Source: Amanita rubescens
Lineage: Eukaryota > Basidiomycota > Agaricomycetes > Agaricales > Amanitaceae
NCBI GenBank assembly: GCA_015039365.1
Contig: WION01000041.1
Location: 124,001-188,000, forward strand
Reading direction: 5' to 3'
Length of the DNA: 64,000 nucleotides
Shown: piece after piece, positions 10,239 to 20,674 of the stretch
How the letters are laid out: each line of letters begins with the position of its first letter
Position numbering within the stretch: the stretch's first letter is position 1
Translations under genes and position numbers: made by a program
Notes under the pieces: generated by a model
Database searches by the model: none
What the model was told of the DNA's origin: nothing
Seen by the model: the letters and a program-made list of their open reading frames with translations, nothing else

Positions 10239-11250
10239 TGTCACAGTCGCGTGACTGACTCACCAAAACAACTTTTGGCCGCTCTTCGTCTGCTTCTGTC
10301 GCTCCCGCTCTAGCCTCTTCCAATTTGCCCTGAACACCTGCTGCGTCCAATGCGAGTACCGCCAGCACCGACAGCCCTCTACACCAGGTACATGCTCCCT
10401 CGCTCCCATTTCATGGCGCTGACCATCTATTTGCGCTACCCAGCTAGCCTGCGCCCTAATCCTGCCAACCAGCTCTACGCCCACCTGCGAGGCTGCGACC
10501 CTCCCCGCTCTTACACTCACATCCACTCAACGCATACACTGCATCGCTGTCATGATCACCTTGATCTCCGCGTCTTGTTTCACCTGTACTATCGTCTTTA
10601 CATTGCCTTTGTCATCGCTAAGCACCAGTATGCTATACCCATGTTATTACCTATCTGTACCCTTATGCTCGTAAATGAGAAACAGGTAATTTCTTCAGAG
10701 AATGTCTACTATAGTGTAATTACCCTACCATCGCTGACAATGCTAAATACAGTAATGAGAAACTTATGCCAATAATGAGGAGGCTGTGTTCCAAGATCCG
10801 ATAGCAGGGTTTGTGTGAACAATTTTGGGACTCCGACTCAAGCCTGCCTTCGCTATCTTGCTTATTGCGCTTGCTGCCGTTTGCCTGTATCTTGTTGCTC
10901 ATCCTACCTCTTACAAGTGCGTTCTTGTTACAACTTTTGCAATTACTATAATACTTGTATCGCTGATTCCTGAATGATAATTAGGTGAAATTACGATGAA
11001 AGCTGTTTCCCTATTGATTACGGCTGTTCTCTATGTCATCAATATATACTATAACTTTCAAGTTATGCCTAAAAGTGCGTATGCTATGGTTGTTTGCTAT
11101 GAAACTTGATAATTTACATTGAATATTTAGCACTCATACTTCAAATGCTTCTCTTCCGTATGTTTAACATTATATAACAAATATATTGCACTTTGACACT
11201 GATTGGTTTCAATAGTCTTTTTTTGCAATATTGCCTTTATTGCCCATTTC

Positions 11251-14200
11251 ATGGTAAGTCTTGCTTATTCCTTTGACATATCATCTGTAAAGAAAGCATG
11301 GCAGGTATTCAAGGTTGATCTCATTCACTATTCTTTTCATATTCTGCTATACATATATGGCTATGCAAAATATGTAACTTCAACTCTCACCTGTATGATG
11401 TCCCAAATACCTTTAATGGTTTACCAAATGCCTTTGATGGTTTATCAAATGCCTTTAATGGTTTACCAAATACCTTTAATGGTTTACCGAATGCCTTTAA
11501 TGGTTTACCAAATGACTTCAATGATTTACCAAATGCCTTTGATGGTTTATCGAATGCCTTTAATGGTTTACCAAATACCTTTAATGATTTACCAAATGCC
11601 TTTAATGGTATACCCAATATCTTTAATGGTGTTATTTGCCAATGTTATCATGCTTCATGCAATCATTCAGATTAAATCAAAAAATAAATGCATAACCAGA
11701 TGTATCTGTGATCGTGAGATTTGTTTTTGTGCAATATACAAAGGAGGATATAGGTTACGACCCATCATTTATGCTGACATCAAGGATTATATTTTTGAAG
11801 AACACCATTCAAAACCTTTTCTAAAATCATCTGAATTCAACTATGTAGGTCACATGCCTAAATCTGATGCAAAAAAATATACAGAAAATCAATATATTCA
11901 TGTCCATTTACCTCTACAAGAACATGTTCAAATCATAGGGGCAAAGGAGTGTCATAAAATAGCTGTGTTACATGATATTGATACAGGATCTCGTACCTCT
12001 CTAGCTATGATGAAAAGGTTATTCACAGAACATGTATGTGAGAAGTGTTCTACATATATCACTATATTTGAAACTCTGATCTCTAAAAAAGAACGCAAAA
12101 AAGTTCAAAGAAAAAAAGCTGAATATCTAAAAACAACTATGAAAAAAAACAAAACCTGTAAAAGCTTAGATCTTCCTCACAATGTTAATAAAAATATTGA
12201 AACACTCCCAAATTCTGAGGATGACTTAGCTTTAGTATTCCCTCCTGTTCCATTGGACAAAGCTGGTTCACATATACTAATAACAGCAGCTTGCAAAAAG
12301 TTTCAACCTGAATTATTTGAAGAAGATGGATGTGCTGTGTGTGGACAACTTGTCCCTTTGTCCTCTCTTACAAAGTTATCTGCTATGAAAAATTATCTAC
12401 ATATATTAGAAGCACCTGGCATAACTAGACAAGAGAGACACAAGAGTTCTGATAAACTATGTGAATATCCCTATGCTATAGATAATTCATGTAAACATAT
12501 ATGCAATACATGTCGAGCTTCTATTAGACATTCCAAAGTACCAAAAATGGCACTTGCAAATGGTTTATGGCTAGGTCCTGTTCCTGAGGTTTTATCTTCC
12601 TTACGATATATTGAAAAAATGTTAATTGCTCGAATTCGCCACAGTTTCTGCTCAATTAGAATTGCATCGGGCATGAGAAAAATGAAAGCACATGCCATTG
12701 CCTATCAACAACCCATTCCTAAAATATATAATGTTTTACCTCCACCCAAAGCAGATATTGAGGAAGTTATTGCTATTATGTTCACTGGGCCTTGCAAACC
12801 CACTCCAGCTGACTTCAAGCGCACTCCTTTTCTTGTAAGGCGTAATCATGTAAAAAATGCATTAGAATGGTTGATTTTAAATCATTCTGATTATGAAGAT
12901 GTTACCATCTCCTCAAATAATTTAAATGAATATCCAGAAGACATGCCTCCTGTAAGTATTGAATATAAAGCAATGACTCACAACAAAACTCCAGAGAGTA
13001 CAAGTATACATGACATGGATGATGAAGATGGTACTGAAGAAGGTGATTGTGCATTTACTGTACATGGTTTGACAGGGCAAGAACTTACTATTATGACAAC
13101 TAATGCAGTAAAAATAAAAGCATTGCATCACCTAAATTCTCAAGGCAAATTCCTAGCTATTGGACATAGTGAAGAGCCTGAATCCATATGGCACAACCCT
13201 CGGCTTTATCCACAAATGTTTCCTTGGCTATTTCCATATGGTCTTGGAGGAGTAGGTACAATAAAAGGAATATCTGATAAAATACACAAAAAGTGGCTAT
13301 TGATGTATCATGACAAACGTTTCCAGATTGATCATGATTTTCCTTTCATAGCATTTAGCCATGAACAAATAAAAACAACATCAAACCAATGTTTTTTATT
13401 AGCAGAAAAAAAGATATTTGATGACATCAAGCATCGGATATTGAATATGAACAAAACTGTTCTAACAAATATAATGGAGCGTATGACTGAAGAAGAGTTT
13501 GTTAGGCCACAAAATAAAGAAGAAGAAGAATGCTTCCAATTAATAAAAGATGTGGATCATGTAGCAGGCCCTGTAAAAGGATCCAATACCAGCAAAAAAT
13601 GGATGCGCAATGAAATTTGGTCTTTAATATATCACAGAGGTGCCCCTTTCTGGTATATAACAATATCACCTGCTGATATCAAACATCCTCTTTGTATTTA
13701 CTATGCAGGTAACAATGTAAAATTCAATGCAGAAATTCTCCCTTATGATGAACGTTTAAGACTTATATGTTCAAATCCTGTGGCAGGAGCAAGATTTTTT
13801 GATTTCATGGTGAACAGTTTTATAACTGATATCCTTGGAGTGGACGCAAAACACAAAGGTATTTATGGTGATGTCCCTGCATATTATGGAACTGTGGAAC
13901 AACAAGGTCGTTTAACTCTACATCTCCACATGCTTATTTGGCTTAAAGGTAACCTTACTGCACAAGAAATGAGAGAACGAATACTTGATCCTAATTCTGA
14001 TTGGAAAAATCATCTAATTTCTTGGCTGGAGAGCTGTCACATTGGTCAGTTTATGACAGGTACACAAGATGAAGTGGTTAACAAAGTAACTGAGCAGACT
14101 AAAAATGAATCATACAGAGATCCAACAGAAACTCTGCCACAAGCACCACCTCAAATGTGCAATTTGACTCATACGCAAAATGCAGAATGCAATAAGTGTA

Positions 14201-17200
14201 ATAATTTAAATGACTGGTGGAACAATTTTGAGAACACTGTTGATGACTTAATCAGCAAATCTAATATACATAATTGCGAAAGAGGCTCAAATAAAGATGG
14301 CTCTGCCAGCAAAAAATATGCATCATGCAAAGATAATAAATATGGTAAATGTAAAGCACGTTTTCCACGACCTATTTTCAAATGCACAGAAGTTCACCCT
14401 GAAACAGGATCACTCAATATCAAGAAACTTGAAGAATGGACTAACTTCATAACTCCTGCTATAACATATATTCTCCGTTGTAATACTGATGTCACATGTA
14501 TGTGGTCAGGAACTGCACTAAAAGCTGTCATCATGTATGTATCTGATTATATAACAAAAACTGGATTAAAGACCCATGTCATGTTTGAAGCAGTACGTAA
14601 TGTCTTTGACAAGCATTGTGATATTCTTGGAAGTTCCTTATCAGAAAAAGAGAAAGCTCGTAAACTTATGAATAAGATTGTTAATACTTTATCAACCAAG
14701 ACAGAAATGGGTGGACCCATGGTTTGCATGTACCTATTGGATAATCCTGATCACTACACCAATCATACTTATATTCCCTTCTTTTGGTATAGTTTTGTAC
14801 TTGAAGTGCAAAAATCATGGGAAACTTCTACAAATTACACTGAAAAGGTTACTCTAGTGAGAAGCCAAAAACAAATTGTTGGTTTATCTCCTGTCTATGA
14901 TTATATATTCAGACCTTCTGAATTCAATAATATGAATTTATATGAATGGATATTGCGATGTCAACGGATCAAATACAACAAGAATGCAAATAAAAGAACA
15001 TATGATCATAACACCAATGATTTTGAACTGCACAATCAAGACTTTGATCACTTTGATCCCATGTGTGATAATAATAAAAACAATACCTCACTGAATGATA
15101 ACTCAGAAGATGATGATTCTGAGAAAACTTATGTAGAAGATAATGATTCTGAGAAAACTTATGTAGAAGATAATGATTCTGAGGAAACTTATGTAGAAGA
15201 TAATGATGAGAGTGATGATGCAGAAACTGTTGTTGACAACATAATTCCAAATGACCTTCCTAAAAACATTTATAAATTCAACAAAAAGCATCCTCTTTTT
15301 AATTCACATGTTGTCAACCTTAAGCCATTGAAGTCAAATGCTGTAGTTAATTTTATAGGTCGCATATTACCCAGGTATGATCAAGGAGATAGAGAATTCT
15401 ACTGTTTAACAATGTTGACTTTTTTCAAACCATGGAGATCTGGATTAGATCTTAAAAAAGAAAAAGAAACTTGGGATGAAACATTCAATGACCATGCGTT
15501 TACCTCTAGAGAAAAACAAATTATGAAAAATTTCAATATAAAATACGAATGTTTGGATGCTCGCGATGACTTTCGTGCTCAAATGAAAGCAGGATATATT
15601 CCAAATGATTGGCCAATGAACTGCATGGATAACAATGATGACCTTGATCATGATAACATCTCTGCTGATGCTGATCCATATGTTAATTTAACAGAAAAAT
15701 ATAATGCACCAAATCTTAGCAAAACTGAATTAAGACGCCAAAGGGAAGCCATGGAAATAAGAGATATTTTGCACAGAACTGGATGGATGGATGAGAAAAA
15801 TAAACTGGTTTCTGATACTGAACAAAAACATATAACTTTCAATAGTAATATAACAGCTACAACATGGAAATCCATTTTACAAAAAATGAAACAGGAAATG
15901 ATACAAAAGAAAGTTGTACATTGTTCAATTTCTCATATCAATAATCCTGGACTTACACCAAATTTAGTAAAAATCATTAACAAAGCATATCTAGAAAGAA
16001 AATACCATACAACTGAACATAATATCTCAATGGATAACATATGTAATGAATATAATCTCAATGAAGAACAAGAACGTGCCTTCAGAATCATTGCAAATCA
16101 TGTTGTCTTACCTAATTCCGAACCTCTGAAAATGTACATAGGAGGAATGGGTGGAACCGGCAAAACACAAGTATTAAAAGCAATATCCAAGTACTTTGAA
16201 TCTAGACAAGAAGCACATCGTTTCATAATAGTGGCACCTACAGGTTCTGCAGCAGCATTATTATCAGGTTCAACATACCACTCAGTTTTTGGAATCAATG
16301 ACATGAGCTCTGAAGCTCAGGCAACAAAAACAATGATACAGGTACGAACTAGACTGTTAGGTGTAGACTACATCTTTATGGATGAAGTTTCAATGTTGTC
16401 TTGTCATGACTTGTACAAAATTAGTGCTCAGCTGTGTAAAGTAATGAATAAAGTAACAGTTCCATTTGGTGGACTAAATATGTTATTTGCTGGTGATTTT
16501 GCTCAGTTACCTCCTCCAATTGGTGGTGAAAATGTTGCACTTTATAGCCGTATAGTAGGTGTCTATGGAACTAAAATTAAATGGCAAGAAGAAGCATTAG
16601 GCAGAGCATTATGGCATCAAGTTACCACAGTTGTTATATTAAGGCAAAACATGAGACAGAGACAACAATCAAAAAATGATGATAAACTTCGAAAGGCACT
16701 GATAAATATGAGATATAAAGATTGCACTCTTGAAGATATCCAATTTCTAAGATCTCTCATCACATCACAACAACCTGATAAGCCTTCTATTACTGATCCA
16801 AACTTTAAATTCATATCAATTATAACAGCCAAGAACTCACAAAAGGATGAAATAAACTACTTAAGTTGCCAAAAGTTTGCACAGGAAACTAAACAAGATC
16901 TAATTGAATTTTTTTCAGATGATGTATTAAGATCAGCAGAAAATATAAATAATCCTAACACACACAAAAAAAAGAGGAAAGTAACTAAATTAACAGAAAA
17001 ATTGCAAAAACTGCTATGGGAATTACCACATTCAGCAGCTGATAGACCTGTACCAGGCAAACTTACTTTGTGTATAGATCTTCCAGTAATGATTAAATGT
17101 AACATTGCTACTGAGTTATGTATAACAAATGGTCAAGAAGGCACAGTGGTTGGGTGGCAAGCAACAACAGGTAATCAGAATCAAAACATATTAGATGTAT

Positions 17201-18762
17201 TGTTTGTAAAACTAAAATCTCCACCAAGAAATGTTCAAATAAATGGATTACCTGTAAATGTTGTACCACTTACGCGTTCTAATATTGCCATGACTTGTCT
17301 CTTACCAGATGGCAATAAAGTATCCATCTCAAGATCACAAGTTGAAGTGCTTCCAAACTTTGCTATGACTGACTTTGCCTCTCAAGGTAAAACCAGACCA
17401 TATAATCCAGTTGATTTAAACAACTGCAGATCACATCAGGCTTATTATACAGCTCTTTCACGCAGTTCAACAGCAGAAGGAACAATCATTCTACAAGGCT
17501 TTGATACCAAAAAAATTACAGGAAAAGCATCAGGAGCTTTACGACAAGAATTCCGTGACTTAGAACTGTTAGATGAAATTACTAAATTGCACTATTTAGG
17601 TGAACTAAATGAATCAGTACAAGGTGACAGACGAAATACCTTAATACATGCCTTCAGGCAACATAAAGGATTAAACTACGTACCTGGCTCAGTTCATCCT
17701 TCTATCAGATGGAACAATAAGGATCCCATGCTAGATCCAATAGCAGATAATTTACCATGGACTATACTATCTCCAAAACCTACAACAATAGTCACTGAAC
17801 AAAATGAAGAAATAGGCAATTTGGATGATAAGGTTAATAAGTGTAACTGTCATGAATACATGAAAAAAAAAGAAACCATGCCACAACTTAAAGAACACAA
17901 GACAAAAAAAATCAGAAAAACGCATTCATTTTCTGCAAACAATACAGAAGAAATTGACATTGATATACAATCACTCACTCCCTCTGGAACTGTATGGCAC
18001 CAAAACAGCTGTGCATATGATGCCATACTTTGTATTATGCATTCAATATGGACAAGTAATAAAGCTAAATATACTGAAATATTCAACCACATGAATAATG
18101 AAATAATGAGCAATCTTGCATCAAATTTCTGGAAACATGCATCAGGACAAAAAACACTTGATTCTACAAGAGATGATATGAGACGATATTTACATCATCT
18201 ATCTGTTCAAAACTTTGGTTGGGGGCAATTTACTTCTGTTTGTCATGTTATTAAATATATGTTTACTCTTCCAACAATTACAATGAATTATAAATACAAG
18301 TGTATGAACAATCACTTTTCAAATGCAAGGATACCTGACAACACTTGTCTTTTCTCAGCAGGGCAAACAATGTATCCTTCAATATCTGAATGGATGACTA
18401 CTATGACAGAAGAAACAAATAAAAGTTGTATAATATGTAATGAAAAACTTACACTTATACAAGAATTTGCATTTCCTCTGCCATTCATAGCTATTGATTT
18501 CTCACATCAAATGTTACAACTAGTTACAACTTTTACTATATCCATTGAAAATGCAGAAACTTCTTATAAATTAAGAGGCATTATATACTTTGGAGATTCT
18601 CATTTTGTTGCACGTGTCATATCTAATAATGATATGGTATGGTTCCATGATGGCCTTACAACTGGTCATAATCTAATATACGAAGGTATGTTAAACAACA
18701 ATCTATCATTAAATCAATGCAGTGGAAAAAATGCTATTGCAGCCATTTATATCATGTGTTAA
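11251..18762 (+). CDS. Helitron Rep-helicase with C-terminal USP-like cysteine protease
   Basis: A single uninterrupted frame of 2,503 codons from the first in-frame ATG at 11251 to TAA at 18760-18762; the true start may lie further in. From the N terminus there is a hydrophobic heptad-repeat stretch (11404-11634) and a Cys-rich zone. A DUF6570-like region follows at about 12280-12800. The Helitron Rep domain has the HUH motif HLH at 13921-13929 (residue 891) and the paired Tyr motif YVSDY at 14536-14550 (residues 1096 and 1100). A PIF1-type SF1 helicase follows, with Walker A GGMGGTGKT (16141-16167), DEVSML at 16381 and AGDFAQLPP. The last 270 residues resemble a C19-type ubiquitin protease: Cys in NSCAYDA (18010-18012), His in GDSHFVARV (18601-18603), Asp in FHDG (18649-18651), and CxxC zinc-type pairs. 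Rep nicks and joins DNA during rolling-circle transposition and the helicase unwinds it. The protease role is unknown. Confidence 0.93.
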   Translation: MVSLAYSFDISSVKKAWQVFKVDLIHYSFHILLYIYGYAKYVTSTLTCMMSQIPLMVYQMPLMVYQMPLMVYQIPLMVYRMPLMVYQMTSMIYQMPLMVYRMPLMVYQIPLMIYQMPLMVYPISLMVLFANVIMLHAIIQIKSKNKCITRCICDREICFCAIYKGGYRLRPIIYADIKDYIFEEHHSKPFLKSSEFNYVGHMPKSDAKKYTENQYIHVHLPLQEHVQIIGAKECHKIAVLHDIDTGSRTSLAMMKRLFTEHVCEKCSTYITIFETLISKKERKKVQRKKAEYLKTTMKKNKTCKSLDLPHNVNKNIETLPNSEDDLALVFPPVPLDKAGSHILITAACKKFQPELFEEDGCAVCGQLVPLSSLTKLSAMKNYLHILEAPGITRQERHKSSDKLCEYPYAIDNSCKHICNTCRASIRHSKVPKMALANGLWLGPVPEVLSSLRYIEKMLIARIRHSFCSIRIASGMRKMKAHAIAYQQPIPKIYNVLPPPKADIEEVIAIMFTGPCKPTPADFKRTPFLVRRNHVKNALEWLILNHSDYEDVTISSNNLNEYPEDMPPVSIEYKAMTHNKTPESTSIHDMDDEDGTEEGDCAFTVHGLTGQELTIMTTNAVKIKALHHLNSQGKFLAIGHSEEPESIWHNPRLYPQMFPWLFPYGLGGVGTIKGISDKIHKKWLLMYHDKRFQIDHDFPFIAFSHEQIKTTSNQCFLLAEKKIFDDIKHRILNMNKTVLTNIMERMTEEEFVRPQNKEEEECFQLIKDVDHVAGPVKGSNTSKKWMRNEIWSLIYHRGAPFWYITISPADIKHPLCIYYAGNNVKFNAEILPYDERLRLICSNPVAGARFFDFMVNSFITDILGVDAKHKGIYGDVPAYYGTVEQQGRLTLHLHMLIWLKGNLTAQEMRERILDPNSDWKNHLISWLESCHIGQFMTGTQDEVVNKVTEQTKNESYRDPTETLPQAPPQMCNLTHTQNAECNKCNNLNDWWNNFENTVDDLISKSNIHNCERGSNKDGSASKKYASCKDNKYGKCKARFPRPIFKCTEVHPETGSLNIKKLEEWTNFITPAITYILRCNTDVTCMWSGTALKAVIMYVSDYITKTGLKTHVMFEAVRNVFDKHCDILGSSLSEKEKARKLMNKIVNTLSTKTEMGGPMVCMYLLDNPDHYTNHTYIPFFWYSFVLEVQKSWETSTNYTEKVTLVRSQKQIVGLSPVYDYIFRPSEFNNMNLYEWILRCQRIKYNKNANKRTYDHNTNDFELHNQDFDHFDPMCDNNKNNTSLNDNSEDDDSEKTYVEDNDSEKTYVEDNDSEETYVEDNDESDDAETVVDNIIPNDLPKNIYKFNKKHPLFNSHVVNLKPLKSNAVVNFIGRILPRYDQGDREFYCLTMLTFFKPWRSGLDLKKEKETWDETFNDHAFTSREKQIMKNFNIKYECLDARDDFRAQMKAGYIPNDWPMNCMDNNDDLDHDNISADADPYVNLTEKYNAPNLSKTELRRQREAMEIRDILHRTGWMDEKNKLVSDTEQKHITFNSNITATTWKSILQKMKQEMIQKKVVHCSISHINNPGLTPNLVKIINKAYLERKYHTTEHNISMDNICNEYNLNEEQERAFRIIANHVVLPNSEPLKMYIGGMGGTGKTQVLKAISKYFESRQEAHRFIIVAPTGSAAALLSGSTYHSVFGINDMSSEAQATKTMIQVRTRLLGVDYIFMDEVSMLSCHDLYKISAQLCKVMNKVTVPFGGLNMLFAGDFAQLPPPIGGENVALYSRIVGVYGTKIKWQEEALGRALWHQVTTVVILRQNMRQRQQSKNDDKLRKALINMRYKDCTLEDIQFLRSLITSQQPDKPSITDPNFKFISIITAKNSQKDEINYLSCQKFAQETKQDLIEFFSDDVLRSAENINNPNTHKKKRKVTKLTEKLQKLLWELPHSAADRPVPGKLTLCIDLPVMIKCNIATELCITNGQEGTVVGWQATTGNQNQNILDVLFVKLKSPPRNVQINGLPVNVVPLTRSNIAMTCLLPDGNKVSISRSQVEVLPNFAMTDFASQGKTRPYNPVDLNNCRSHQAYYTALSRSSTAEGTIILQGFDTKKITGKASGALRQEFRDLELLDEITKLHYLGELNESVQGDRRNTLIHAFRQHKGLNYVPGSVHPSIRWNNKDPMLDPIADNLPWTILSPKPTTIVTEQNEEIGNLDDKVNKCNCHEYMKKKETMPQLKEHKTKKIRKTHSFSANNTEEIDIDIQSLTPSGTVWHQNSCAYDAILCIMHSIWTSNKAKYTEIFNHMNNEIMSNLASNFWKHASGQKTLDSTRDDMRRYLHHLSVQNFGWGQFTSVCHVIKYMFTLPTITMNYKYKCMNNHFSNARIPDNTCLFSAGQTMYPSISEWMTTMTEETNKSCIICNEKLTLIQEFAFPLPFIAIDFSHQMLQLVTTFTISIENAETSYKLRGIIYFGDSHFVARVISNNDMVWFHDGLTTGHNLIYEGMLNNNLSLNQCSGKNAIAAIYIMC
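11404..11634 (+). repeat. 21-bp in-frame minisatellite at the Helitron ORF start
   Basis: Ten copies plus one degenerate copy of CAAATGCCTTTAATGGTTTAC. In the ORF frame they encode QMPLMVY-type heptads, which are hydrophobic and unlike the rest of the protein. Because 21 is a multiple of three, the frame stays open whether or not the stretch is translated, so it does not by itself support the upstream start. Confidence 0.95.
15115..15204 (+). repeat. Three 30-bp acidic repeats inside the Helitron ORF
   Basis: Three near-identical units encode (D/N)DSE(K/E)TYVED. They sit in an acidic linker between the Rep domain and the helicase. Likely a flexible spacer. Confidence 0.9.
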
Positions 18763-18969
18763 TTGTAATAGTACTAGTTACTAGTAATGTAAAATTTTGC
18801 TATACTTCTAAACATATAAAGTTTTTGTCTATTCTTGATACCTCATAATACATACATACTAGTACATGCTGCAAATCATATCTAATAACTGATGAGAAAA
18901 AACTGGGCCTCGGATCTGCCACTTGGTGGCCCACATCTACAAGTTACTCCTCAGATATAAACGTTGAGG

Positions 18970-18985
18970 GCGGCACAAGTGCCGC
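18970..18985 (+). other. Candidate Helitron 3' subterminal hairpin
   Basis: GCGGCAC, loop AA, then GTGCCGC, followed by AAGTCCCG and CTAC. Position, stem size and distance to the CTAC suit a Helitron 3' end, apart from the last base of the expected CTRR. A second stem, TGGGCC...GGCCCA, lies just upstream at about 18905-18933. Confidence 0.5.
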
Positions 18986-19094
18986 AAGTCCCGCTACGTC
19001 CTGGCCATCGTCACATAATTCCGGAGGTAAGGATTTCAGATGCCATTACAAGAATACAATTACATCAATAGAGTATAAGACTTAGATTTTAAAT

Positions 19095-20322
19095 TTAGTT
19101 TTCCGTCATGACGATATCGCTGGTGTCATTCCCTTCTTCATCGTTTGAACCGGCGGTAGCTTTTCCTTTTCCTTTGCCAGATCGCGTCTTCGTCTCTTTC
19201 CGCGTATTTGGGTTGGTGGACGGAGTTTCAACGATCTGTGTTGATTCGGCCGATGCCAAATGAGAAGTCAGATGGGACAGACTGCGAGGTGGATGCAGAA
19301 GGCAGTTCTCCCGTCTTTCTTTTCTTTGAGGAGAACAACGCGTCTAATGCGTCGTCTGTTTCGTCACGTTCGGCCAATTGGCTTCGACGGCTGGAAAATC
19401 CCGGATTTCCATTGTCTGGCATTTCCATTTCCCCTTCTGAATGTGCGACGACGCGAATACGATCAATCAGGAACTGGTAAGTCTGAGAGGAACATCAGAA
19501 ACAAAGTTGGAAACACAGAATCAGTAAGTACCTTCCGAAGTCCGCTTTTTTGACGGTCAGGGAGTTCGAATGTGAGCAGCTGGACTTTCATCAGGACTAA
19601 AGTTCCTGGACGCAATTTGTCGTACATCTTTCAAGGAGGGATCAGATTGCCTTCTGCATCTACAATTTCTCGTTGCAAGAGCTTCGCGTTTACGAGACGA
19701 AACGCGGGGCCACCGAAATCGGGAAGCAGATGAGGGTCGTAATATGCACCGGGAACTATTGGCTTCACCGAATCCGCAGACCTGGTGGTGGCAGGGTGAT
19801 CATCTCGCGACCGAAACACACGTTTGCCGTTAGTGCGAGAGGTCCCCGCAATATCTTTACTTGAAGTAGCGAGTGCGGGAGGGACGACATATTTTGGCCC
19901 TAAGTGAGTAGCAATCAAATCCGCATCTGCATTCGAGGAGGGAGCACGGGGGATTTCGGTTACATCTAAGCCAGGCCAACAAACCTCCTGATGCGTCTTG
20001 GACAATAGGGGGCGGCTTAATCCACGTCTTACCGTCAAGTTGGTATGTGACAGTTGCGTTCAAGGCATTGTCATCCGGGTTTTCGATACCCATTGGCACG
20101 ACGGGTACGGGAACAACATGCGCCGTTCGCCACACGTTGGTTGTGTAGAGGCAATTCCAATAAACCTTCACATCATTACTCAGCGCCCGGCAAATAAAGA
20201 GAACTTGAACTTACTTTTCTCCGGATAGACATTCCTTGTTGTTCTTCTTTTTTGAATTTCGCATGGATTGTGTTGATTTTAGCAGCAACCTCGTTGAAAG
20301 CGATCACGCGAGTTGCAGACAT
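19095..20322 (-). pseudogene. Broken uncharacterised gene
   Basis: From the ATG at 20322 the first exon starts MSATRVIAFNEVAAKINTIH and ends at a GTAAGT donor. The next exon contains VYWNCLYTTNVWRTAHVVPV and a Pro-rich stretch. Coding then continues only in another frame (DVTEIPRAPSSNADADLIAT onward), with no intron long enough to bridge the change near 19970-20000. Next, a TGA near 19629 interrupts NLIPP / KMYDKLRPGTLVLM. After a normal-looking intron (about 19485-19530) the frame resumes as TYQFLIDRIRVVAHSEGEME and ends at TAA, 19095-19097, with a Lys/Ser-rich tail. One frameshift plus one stop point to a recent pseudogene. Sequencing error or missed splicing is possible. Function unknown; it lies just beyond the Helitron right end. 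Confidence 0.55.
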
Positions 20323-20674
20323 ATTCGGGAACGTCGATTACCTGCTAAGATTCGAGCGCCGATAGTCTTATAAAGTGTAGAAATGAAAGGGGGCGGATTC
20401 GATCTCATTCCTCAACCACGCGTTATGGAACTCGACCGATTGTCGATCACGGAATAGCGGAGAAGAAGTCAGAAAAAGTTCCACAAGGCTTGCCAAAACA
20501 AGTAAAGGTCACAAATGTGATTGCGTGATCCTGATCACTGGCAGAAGCGTCGTACTGAACCCACTACTTACGTAGCGGGAATCTCCTCCACCAATTTTCT
20601 AGAATCGTTGGGTTGGCCGTGGAACGCTCCGTGTCGAGGAGCCACGTGCCGCGAACTATCTGCATACTGCCAAA
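20323..20674. promoter_or_regulatory. Divergent intergenic region
   Basis: About 350 bp between the start of the broken minus-strand gene and the F-box gene. No clear core promoter element was found. Confidence 0.3.

Larger units (their letters stand above)
9926..11100. other. Non-coding region upstream of the Helitron ORF
   Basis: AT-rich up to about 10200, then a C-rich patch at 10290-10540 that loosely resembles the 5-6 kb minisatellite. It becomes AT-rich again from about 10590. Short palindromes are listed separately. No coding sequence is convincing. The left Helitron end should lie somewhere in or just after this interval, but I could not fix it. Confidence 0.45.
11100..18997 (+). mobile_element. 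Autonomous Helitron (left border approximate)
   Basis: An AT-rich block, unlike its flanks, is filled by one very long ORF with the Rep-helicase architecture of Helitrons. The candidate right end is a perfect 7-bp-stem hairpin (18970-18985) followed after 8 nt by CTAC at 18994-18997. Helitrons normally end in CTRR after such a hairpin, so this would be a one-base variant. No matching 5' TC terminus could be fixed, and the left coordinate is only a composition-based guess. The uninterrupted ORF suggests recent arrival or recent activity. Confidence 0.75.

Noticed and set aside
10260..10775. ORFs of 88 and 141 codons upstream of the Helitron
   Set aside because: Composition-driven, no recognisable domain, and they overlap on opposite strands.
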